Of a DNA stretch of 64,000 bases, positions 57,460 to 64,000 are shown one piece after another. The position numbers and the translations under genes are program-made. How positions within the stretch are numbered: the stretch's first letter is position 1; every line of letters begins with the position of its first letter. The DNA is from Mesoplasma coleopterae (GTDB taxonomy: Bacteria > Bacillota_I > Bacilli_A > Mycoplasmatales > Mycoplasmataceae), in the NCBI RefSeq assembly GCF_002804245.1, contig NZ_CP024968.1:186001-250000 (forward strand). Direction: 5' to 3'. The notes below the pieces were generated by a model. The model worked only from the letters and a program-made list of their open reading frames with translations, ran no database searches and was not told where the DNA came from.

Positions 57460-57460
57460 A

Positions 57461-58768
57461 ATGAAAAAGGGAATTGTAGCAATAGTAGGAAGGCCAAATG
57501 TTGGTAAATCATCGCTATTTAACAGAATAATTAGAGAAAAAAAATCAATTGTTGAAGATACACCAGGTGTAACTAGAGATAGAATCTATGGTACAGCAGA
57601 ATGATTAACAAGAGAATTTATTGTTATTGATACTGGTGGTATAACACTTGAAGATCAACCATTTGCTAAAGAGATTAAAGTTCAAGCTGAAATAGCGATG
57701 GAAGAAGCTGATGTAATTGTTTTTTTATTGAACCATCAAGAAGGTTTATCAGATGAAGACAAAATGATTGCAAAAATTTTATACAAGACAAAAAAGCCAA
57801 TTGTTTTAGCGGTAAACAAATATGATAAAAAAACTAGTGATTTTGATCAATATGAGTACATGAGTCTAGGATTTGGCGAACCAATTCTTATAAGTGCAAC
57901 TCATGGTATTGGAACTGGAGATTTATTAGATGATATAATTCATCAAATGCCTTCAAATGAAGAAATGAATAAAGATAATAGAACAAGAGTTTCAATTATA
58001 GGTAGACCAAATGTTGGAAAATCTTCATTAGTTAACTCATTAATTGGTGAAGAAAGAATGATTGTTAGTGATATACCTGGTACAACCTTGGATGCAGTTG
58101 ACTCAGTTGTTAAAGTAAACAATATTGAATATACACTTATTGATACTGCAGGTATTAGAAAGAAATCTAAGATCTTTCAAAACGTTGAAAAGTACAGTTA
58201 CTTGAGATCATTAACAACAATTAATGGGAGTGATGTTGTTTTACTTATGTTAGATGCATCAGTACCAATTAGTGATTTAGATACAAATATTGGTGGATTA
58301 GCTTTTGAAGAAAGAAAACCGATTATAATAATTGCTAATAAATGAGATTTAGTAGAAAATAAAGAAAAAGAGATATTAAAAAAGGAAGATGAAATAAGAG
58401 CTTACTTTAAATATTTAGCCTATGCCAAAATTTTATTTGTGTCAGCACATGATAAAACTAGAATAACTAAAATATTTACTGCAGTTGAAGACATTAGAAC
58501 AGCCCTTGATAAAAAAATTAAAACATCAGTATTCAATGAAGTTTTAAATAAAGCACAATTAATTAATCCTGCACCAAACTTTAATGGTGGAAGATTAAAG
58601 ATTTATTATGGTGCACAAGTTGAAGCATATTTACCTACATTTGTTTTATTTGTTAACAATCCGGATTATGTTCATTTCTCATACAAAAGGTTTTTAGAGA
58701 ATCAAATAAGACTTCAATTTGGGTTTGAAGGTGTGCCAATGTCAATTATTTTCAGAGAAAGGAAATAA
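57461..58768 (+). CDS. der: Ribosome-assembly GTPase Der (EngA)
   Basis: A 435-residue protein with two tandem GTPase domains, the hallmark of Der: G1 motifs at residues about 9 ('[14 protein letters not shown]') and 181 ('[14 protein letters not shown]'), G3 'DTGG' and 'DTAG', G4 NKYD and NKWD (the second with TGA-encoded Trp). A C-terminal KH-like domain contains '[20 protein letters not shown]'. It helps mature the 50S subunit. It is coupled to cmk and followed five bases later by gpsA. Confidence 0.97.
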
Positions 58769-58773
58769 AAACT

Positions 58774-59778
58774 ATGAGTAAAAAAAATATAACAATTATC
58801 GGAACAGGAGCTTATGGGACTGCATTAGCAAATGTACTAGCTGATAATGATAATAATGTTATTATGTATGGAATTGTTGAACAACAAGTTGACGATATTA
58901 ATATTTATCATCAAAACTCAGTTTTCTTTGATAACAAAAAAATAAACAAAAAAATTAGAGCTACTAATTCAATGGCAGCAGCATTAGAGAATACTGATAT
59001 TTTAATTTTGGGAGTTCCTACAACAGCAATCAAACATGTAGTTAATGATATTATTAAATATGCGAAAAAACCAATGGATATAATTAATACAGCAAAAGGT
59101 CTTGATGAAGAGAATTTAGGTTTACTTTCAGATAAAATTAAAAAATACTTTGAAGAATCAAACGTTTTAGGATCATATTCAGCCTTGTATGGTCCTTCAA
59201 TTGCTATTGAAGTTGTTGATCGTCAACCTACCGCTATAATGATTGCGTCAGAAACAATTGAAAAAGCTAAAGAACTATGTGATGTATTTTCAAATGAGTA
59301 CTTTTACATGTATCCAACAACTGATATTGCCGGTTGTGAAATATCAGCGGCATTAAAAAATTCAATTGCAATTGGTGGCGGAATTCTTAAAGCATATAAT
59401 GCAGGGGATAATGCTCATGCTACATTATTGACGTTAGGATTAAATGAAATGTATGAGTTTGGAAAACATTTTGGAGCTAAGCTAGAAACATTTTTAAACT
59501 TTGCTGGATTAGGTGATTTAATATTAACTGCATCAAGTAAAAAATCTAGAAATTTTAGATTAGGTGAAACAATTGTTGAATTAAATGATGCTAAAAAAGC
59601 TTTAGAATCGTTTAAATTAACTGTTGAAGGGGTAGAAACAGCCAGAATAGCCCATGAAATAGGTATAAAATATGAAATTAACATGAATTTTTTTGAAATA
59701 ATATATAATATTTTATATAATAATGTTAAGCCTATTTCACTTTTAAATAATGTCTTTAGAGACGTGAAATTAGTTTAA
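58774..59778 (+). CDS. gpsA: NAD(P)-dependent glycerol-3-phosphate dehydrogenase
   Basis: A 334-residue enzyme that interconverts dihydroxyacetone phosphate and sn-glycerol 3-phosphate for phospholipid synthesis. It has 'IIGTGAYGTALANVLADN' at the N-terminus, 'ILGVPTTAIKHVV', 'NTAKGL', 'ALYGPSIAIEVV', catalytic Lys in 'SAALKNSIAIGGG', 'GLGDLILTASSKKSRNF' and 'VEGVETARI'. It lies directly after der with a short gap, the AGAAAGGAAA ribosome-binding site being in the der end. Confidence 0.96.
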   Translation: MSKKNITIIGTGAYGTALANVLADNDNNVIMYGIVEQQVDDINIYHQNSVFFDNKKINKKIRATNSMAAALENTDILILGVPTTAIKHVVNDIIKYAKKPMDIINTAKGLDEENLGLLSDKIKKYFEESNVLGSYSALYGPSIAIEVVDRQPTAIMIASETIEKAKELCDVFSNEYFYMYPTTDIAGCEISAALKNSIAIGGGILKAYNAGDNAHATLLTLGLNEMYEFGKHFGAKLETFLNFAGLGDLILTASSKKSRNFRLGETIVELNDAKKALESFKLTVEGVETARIAHEIGIKYEINMNFFEIIYNILYNNVKPISLLNNVFRDVKLV

Positions 59779-59796
59779 AAAATTAAAGGAGAAAAT

Positions 59797-60069
59797 ATGA
59801 CAAAAAAAGACTTAATTAATGAAATCATCGCTAATGAAAACATTTCAAAAGTTGAATGTGAATCAGTAGTAAACTCATTATTCAATTTAATCATCGAAGA
59901 ATTATCTTCAGGAAATGAAGTTTCAATCGCGGGTTTTGGTAAATTTGCAATTAGTGAAAGAGCAGCAAGAGAAGGTATTAACCCTTCAACAGGTGAAAAA
60001 ATTTCAATTGCTTCTTCAAAATCAGCTAAATTTAAAGCAGCTAAACAATTAAAAGAAAAATTAAACTAA
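59797..60069 (+). CDS. hup: HU-family DNA-binding protein
   Basis: A 90-residue HU/IHF-type protein that bends and packs DNA. It starts MTKKDLINEIIANENISK and has 'SIAGFGKFAISERAAREGIN' (the DNA-arm), then 'PSTGEKISIASSKSAKFKA'. Length is canonical. AAAGGAG ribosome-binding site; followed by a terminator, ending the rsmD-to-hup run. Confidence 0.96.
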   Translation: MTKKDLINEIIANENISKVECESVVNSLFNLIIEELSSGNEVSIAGFGKFAISERAAREGINPSTGEKISIASSKSAKFKAAKQLKEKLN

Positions 60070-60097
60070 AAGTAAGTATATGCTTACTTTTTTTAAT
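60070..60097 (+). terminator. Terminator after hup
   Basis: AAAGTAAG-tatat-GCTTACTTT followed by a T run. Confidence 0.85.
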
Positions 60098-60143
60098 TTT
60101 TAAATTAAAATAAAATACATATACGAAAAAAGGATGTGTAATT

Positions 60144-60683
60144 ATGCTTATAGAATTACTAGCAAAAGGATTAATTTCAAAACATAAATTATTATTAGAA
60201 AACTATAAAAAGATTTCAATGAATGAAAATCAGGTGATGATAGTTTTATTAACAATGCAGTTTAGTGATGAAAATAAAAAAATGATTACACCTTTAAAAT
60301 TATCTAAATTTATGAATATTTCTATTGATACAATTGAGGTTGAGTTACAAGATTTAGTTGATAAAAGACTTGTTAAGATCAAACCTAAAGAAATAGACTT
60401 TAGTCAGTTATTTTTAAAAATAGTTTTATTAATTGAAAATGAATCAATTAAAAAAGGAGAAACATATTTTATTCAAACAATCGAAAAAGAAATTGGCTGA
60501 AAATTTACTATTCCTCAAGTTGAAGAATTGAAAGATATTTTACAAACTTCGATATCACGACAACAAGTGTTAGACATTTTATATAAACATAAAATAAGCG
60601 ATTATGAGACTTTCCTTAAACTAATCGGAAAATATTCAAACAAAATTGAGAAATCGCTGAAATTTAATTGATTAGAAAATTAA
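60144..60683 (+). CDS. DnaD-like replication initiation protein
   Basis: A 179-residue protein. The N-terminal winged-helix region (about 1-100: 'MNENQVMIVLLTMQFSDENK', 'TPLKLSKFMNISIDTIEVEL') matches the DnaD N-domain, and the C-terminal part contains 'FTIPQVEELKDIL...SRQQVLDILYKHK', like the DnaD/DnaB_2 domain but short. DnaD helps load the helicase at replication forks. The frame continues past TGA at 60501-60503 (Trp). Its end overlaps the convergent recU gene by 20 bases. Confidence 0.82.
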
Positions 60684-61164
60684 GTTTGGGCAAGTAATTT
60701 AATTTAAACTCACTATCTAAGTAAATTTGATATGCATTATCCAAAAATCATTCATATGGAATGGTTTTTTTGTTTTTATTAACTCATGCAATCAAAGTTA
60801 AATAGTTAACTAAAAAGAACTCTTCATAATTACCAAAGTAAATTATTAAAAAAGCTATGCCTTTATTACTTGTAACTAATTTCATTTTTTCATTTTGATT
60901 TTTTCGTATCAGATGAAAATCAAAGTAATCTTTATAAGTTTCTTTAGCTTCAAACTCAAAGTAAATGCCTTTATAAACGCCAATGTAATCACAATTAATA
61001 CTATTTTTAAATTTTGCATTTGTTATTTGATTATTTTTTGTACTAATTGGAAGTATATTAGTTGGTATTTTTGAAACAACACAATCATTATTATCAATAT
61101 ATTTTTGATGTGTAATATTTAAAAGTGTTTCAAGGAACATTCCTTGATTTTTAATTGGATTCAT
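60664..61164 (-). CDS. recU: Holliday junction resolvase RecU
   Basis: A 166-residue resolvase. It starts 'MNPIKNQGMFLETLLNITHQ' (family 'NRGMxLE.xIN'), then 'INCDYIGVYKGIYFEFEAKE' carrying the acidic/Lys active-site cluster (D, E, E-x-K), 'FHLIRKNQNEKMKLV' and 'GIAFLIIYFGNYEEFFLV'. It cuts four-way junctions in recombination. It reads through TGA codons, so the C-terminal 40 residues are missed under the standard code. It is convergent and overlapping with the DnaD-like gene; both are DNA-metabolism genes near recA. Confidence 0.88.
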
Positions 61165-61244
61165 TTAATCACCTCATATTAGTATTAATAGATTTTTTAT
61201 TTTAAATTACATGATAAAATAAATAATAAATATTGGAGGTACTT

Positions 61245-61601
61245 ATGAAAAAACAAATTATATTAGCAGATGAGATTTTACACGAAAAAATTCCTAGTGA
61301 ATTTCCAGGGTATAAAGTTGAAAGTGTTGATAATTTACTAGATAAAATTATTGTTCAAATGAAATTCTATGAAGAAGAATTAGTACGACTAAATAAAGTT
61401 ATAGAAGAAAAAAATAGCAATATTGCTAATCTAGAAGAAAAGTCATCTGCTTATCATGCAATGTTCATTTCTAAAAGTGCTGAAATTGATAAATTAACAA
61501 AAGAACGTTTTTCAAATTCTGACTTTGTTAAACAAGCAAAGCAAATTGATACATTAGAAAAAACAATGAAGCAAATTTTAGAAAAATTGGAAAATAAATA
61601 A
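61245..61601 (+). CDS. gpsB: DivIVA/GpsB-family protein
   Basis: A 118-residue protein with the DivIVA-type N-terminal domain ('LADEILHEKIPSEFPGYKV', 'ESVDNLLDKIIVQMKFYEEE') and a coiled coil after it ('LNKVIEEKNSNIANLEEKS'). In walled Firmicutes it links division and wall synthesis; here, without a wall, only a division or scaffold role remains. The GGAGGT ribosome-binding site fixes the ATG at 61245; the upstream TTG would overlap it. Confidence 0.85.
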   Translation: MKKQIILADEILHEKIPSEFPGYKVESVDNLLDKIIVQMKFYEEELVRLNKVIEEKNSNIANLEEKSSAYHAMFISKSAEIDKLTKERFSNSDFVKQAKQIDTLEKTMKQILEKLENK

Positions 61602-61642
61602 TTAAATATTATAAGTTAATAGATTATAAGATAAAATAATAT

Positions 61643-61995
61643 ATGAGATTTTATGGTCAATCGCTGCATTTAAAAAAATGTAGAGGAAACTCCACGCTTG
61701 CACAATCTGAGATGGTTGTAGTGATTATGCTAGACGAAAAAATAAGTCTAGGCAATACACAGGTATTGACGGCATAACTAACCTAAGGCTTTGTTGCTAT
61801 GGTGATGTTATGAAGTGCCACAGAGACGAGTATAGGGAAACCTTGAAATGGAACGCGGTAAACCCCATAAGTAAGAAACTTAAATTTTGGTAAAGGAACT
61901 TGGAGAGCAGAAATGAATGTGAACCAGGAGGATTATATCCTAGATAGATGATTGACACCGAAAGGTACAAAACGTGGGTTATAGTAAAATCTCAT
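61643..61995 (+). ncRNA. rnpB: RNase P RNA (type B-like)
   Basis: About 353 bases. The closing stem ATGAGATTTTA pairs with TAAAATCTCAT at the two ends. Conserved core elements are in order: GAGGAAACTCCACGCTTGC (CR-I), CACAGAGACGAG, GAAACC, AACGCGGTAAACCCC (CR-V). A T run follows. It is the catalytic RNA that matures tRNA 5' ends, lying between gpsB and the amidohydrolase gene as in other Firmicutes. Confidence 0.96.
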
Positions 61996-62020
61996 ATTTT
62001 TTAATAGTTTGTGGTGAATT

Positions 62021-62488
62021 ATGAAAACAATGGAAAAACTTGTAGATTATTTAAAAACAAATAATAAAACTATTTCAACTTGTGAATCTTTCACAGGAGG
62101 AATGTTTGCTAATGAGATAACAAATATTTCAGGAGCTAGTGAAGTTTATGTAGGTTCTTTTGTTAGCTACCAAAATTCATTTAAACAATATATAGTTGGT
62201 ATTAATGAACGAATTATTAAAAAATATGGTGTTGTGTCAGAAGAATGTGCGATTGAAATGGCACAAAAAACTTTAAAATTAACTAATTCAGATTTTTCAA
62301 TTAGTTTTACAGGTAATGCTGGACCTATTGCAATGGAAAAAAAAGAAGTTGGATTAGCTTATATTTGTGTTTGTTCTAAAACAAAATATAAAGTTATTAA
62401 AATTCAAGAAAATAATATGAGTAGAAAGCAATTTAAAGAAAATGGTTTAACTGTAGGATTAAATCTTTTTTTGAACTTTGTGAAATAA
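62021..62488 (+). CDS. CinA C-terminal-type nicotinamide-nucleotide amidohydrolase
   Basis: A 155-residue protein equal to the stand-alone CinA C-terminal domain (PncC). It starts MEKLVDYLKTNNKTISTCES-like and has 'STCESFTGGMFANEITNISG', 'GSFVSYQNSFK', 'YGVVSEECAIEMA', and 'SISFTGNAGPIAMEKKEVG'. PncC deamidates NMN in the pyridine nucleotide cycle. The N-terminal CinA domain is absent, as usual in mollicutes. It sits just before recA, the typical cinA-recA order. Confidence 0.88.
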   Translation: MKTMEKLVDYLKTNNKTISTCESFTGGMFANEITNISGASEVYVGSFVSYQNSFKQYIVGINERIIKKYGVVSEECAIEMAQKTLKLTNSDFSISFTGNAGPIAMEKKEVGLAYICVCSKTKYKVIKIQENNMSRKQFKENGLTVGLNLFLNFVK

Positions 62489-62528
62489 AAAGATAATTTA
62501 CCTTAATAATTTATTGGAGGTAAATAAC

Positions 62529-63569
62529 ATGAATAATACAAGAACATTAGAAGGAGCTTCAAAAGCAATGAGTAATAAAAACGATATTTGAAAAAATGAA
62601 GCTCTAGTATCAGCTTTAAAAACAATTGAAAAGAATTATGGGAAAGAAGCATTGGTAGTTTACAATGAGGGCGATGATATGGATCATGATGTTATTTCAT
62701 CAGGTTCATTTTTAATTGACCAAGCAATTGGAATTGGTGGTTATCCTAAAGGCAGAGTAGTTGAAATATTTGGTCCTGAATCATCTGGTAAAACCACACT
62801 TGCTTTACACGCAATTGCAGAAGCTCAAAAACAAGAGGGTGTTGCAGCATTTATAGATGCTGAACATTCACTTGATTTAAATTATGCTAAAAAAATAGGT
62901 GTAGATGTTAATAATCTACTTGTTAGTCAACCATCATATGGTGAAGAAGCATTGGATATATTAGAAACCCTAGTGAAATCAAATTCAGTAAGTCTAGTTG
63001 TTGTTGATTCAGTTGCTGCTTTAGTACCTAAAACTGAATTAGAAGGTGAAATGTCTGAACAATCAATAGGATTACAAGCTAGAATGATGTCAAAAGCATT
63101 GAGAAAACTAAACGGAGCAATTTCAAAATCAAAAACAACAGTTATTTTCATTAACCAATTAAGGGAAAAAATTGGAATAATGTTTGGTAACCCAGAAACA
63201 ACTACTGGTGGAAGAGCATTAAAATTCTTTTCAACTTTAAGAGTAGAAGTTAGAAAAGGTGAATCATTAATCGAAAATGGTGTAGTAGTTGCTAATAAGG
63301 TGAAAGTTAAAATTGTTAAAAATAAAGTAGCAGCACCATTTAAACAAACATTGATTACTATAGGATACGACAAAGGAATAGAACGCACTAATGAAATAAT
63401 TGAATTAGCAACTCTTTATAATATCTTAGACAAATCAGGCGTTTGATATTCTTATGAAAAAGAAAAAATAGGTCAAGGTAAGAATGCTGTTAAAGAATGA
63501 TTAAGCAAAAATCCAGAAAAAGCAATTAAAATTGAAACTGAATTAAAAGAGTACATTGAAAAAGCATAA
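62529..63569 (+). CDS. recA: Recombinase RecA
   Basis: A 346-residue RecA with Walker A '[18 protein letters not shown]', '[20 protein letters not shown]', Walker B '[20 protein letters not shown]', the L2 region '[20 protein letters not shown]' and C-terminal '[20 protein letters not shown]'. It catalyses strand exchange and repair. TGA codons near the start and end are Trp. GGAGGTAAATAAC gives a good start at 62529. Confidence 0.97.
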
Positions 63570-63615
63570 ATATATCTTATTTAAAAACTATAATTTTTTA
63601 GCGTTTATTTTAAAG

Positions 63616-63621
63616 TATAAT
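63616..63621 (+). promoter_or_regulatory. -10 element of rny
   Basis: TATAAT about 40 bases upstream of the rny start. Confidence 0.5.
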
Positions 63622-63661
63622 ATATATGTGTCTAATCAACACACTTAAATAAGGAGTAAAA

Positions 63662-64000
63662 ATGGGAACTATTATAGGACTGATAATTGTTTCAGTAGCC
63701 TTTGTAGTAACACTATGCTCATTGCTTTATATATTGACTTCTAAATCACAAAAAGTCTTAAATGCAAAAAAGATTAAAGAAGCTAAAAATGAAAGAAAAA
63801 AAATTCTCTCAGACACATATAGAGAAATAAATGAACAAAAAAAGTTATTTGAAGATAAACTTCAATTTGAAAAAAATAAATTAGAGATAGCTAAACAAAA
63901 TATTGAAAATGAAAGTAACTTATTAATCAAAGAAAGAACTATTATTAATAAGCAACAAGAAACTCTTGATCTTAAAAATATAGACTTAGATAAAAGAATA
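63662..64000 (+). CDS. rny: Ribonuclease Y, N-terminal part (runs off the right edge)
   Basis: The first 113 codons of a gene that continues beyond the window. A transmembrane helix at residues about 3-27 ('IIGLIIVSVAFVVTLCSLLY') is followed by a long charged coiled coil ('AKKIKEAKNERKKILSDTYR', 'EQKKLFEDKLQFEKNKLEIA'). This is the layout of RNase Y, a membrane-bound mRNA endonuclease, and the recA-rny order is conserved in Firmicutes. The KH and HD domains that would confirm it lie outside, so the name rests on topology and context. Confidence 0.82.
   Translation, partial: MGTIIGLIIVSVAFVVTLCSLLYILTSKSQKVLNAKKIKEAKNERKKILSDTYREINEQKKLFEDKLQFEKNKLEIAKQNIENESNLLIKERTIINKQQETLDLKNIDLDKRI

Overview
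The window is a piece of a low-GC mollicute chromosome, most likely Entomoplasmatales (Mesoplasma/Entomoplasma, or the closely related Spiroplasma/mycoides group). UGA is read as tryptophan throughout: long reading frames such as ligA, gatB, pyk, thrS, fruA and der only stay open if TGA is sense, and the TGAs fall at conserved Trp positions (for example the W of the thioredoxin WCGPC). The lipoprotein signal peptide, the PTS sugar economy and the absence of cell-wall genes fit the same group. No stretch looks like phage or a CRISPR array.

Layout. 1-7788: a large lipoprotein (minus, running off the left edge) divergent from a giant 1814-residue FtsX-type permease. 7903-13081: ligA and gatCAB. 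13118-17219: a small membrane protein, K+ uptake (trkA/ktrA-like and ktrB) and folD. 17372-17981: six tRNA genes in two promoter-driven groups. 18249-23067: a 16S-23S-5S operon with clear processing stems. 23158-27235: a compact class III lanthipeptide-like locus (precursor peptide, fused LanKC synthetase, ABC exporter). 27290-28100: a decayed IS30-type transposase. 28273-32531: HAD phosphatase, guaC, MerR regulator and two tandem SDR genes. 32656-38230: pfkA, pyk, an NTF2-like gene, T-box-controlled thrS, trxA. 38369-42185: fructose operon fruR-fruK-fruA. 42315-45756: ABC ATPase, two membrane permeases and a zinc-ribbon peptide. 45757-47930: an alcohol dehydrogenase between two further IS30 relics. 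47931-49639: a formate/nitrite-type channel (minus) and crr. 49668-51307: infC-rpmI-rplT with a structured leader. 51363-60069: trpS (minus), nadK, rsmD, gmk, rsmB, a coiled-coil membrane protein, cmk, der, gpsA, hup. 60144-64000: dnaD-like, recU (minus), gpsB, rnpB, cinA-type amidohydrolase, recA and the start of rny.

Most of this is core mollicute housekeeping: fructose uptake feeds glycolysis through fruA, fruK and pyk; crr serves PTS sugar transport; the gmk-cmk-der-gpsA-hup run serves nucleotides, ribosome assembly, lipids and nucleoid. The unexpected part is at 23158-27235, directly behind the rRNA operon. A strong ribosome-binding site precedes a 34-codon ORF whose product has the ILDLQ leader motif of class III lanthipeptides and a short Ser/Thr/Cys-containing C-terminus. 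A hairpin terminator follows, then a 748-residue protein with lyase, kinase and LanC-like regions in order, then an ABC exporter. I know of no described class III lanthipeptide system in a wall-less bacterium, but could not search. The very AT-rich composition and adjacent transposase wreck suggest horizontal acquisition. Coordinates assume translation table 4; rRNA ends are approximate.
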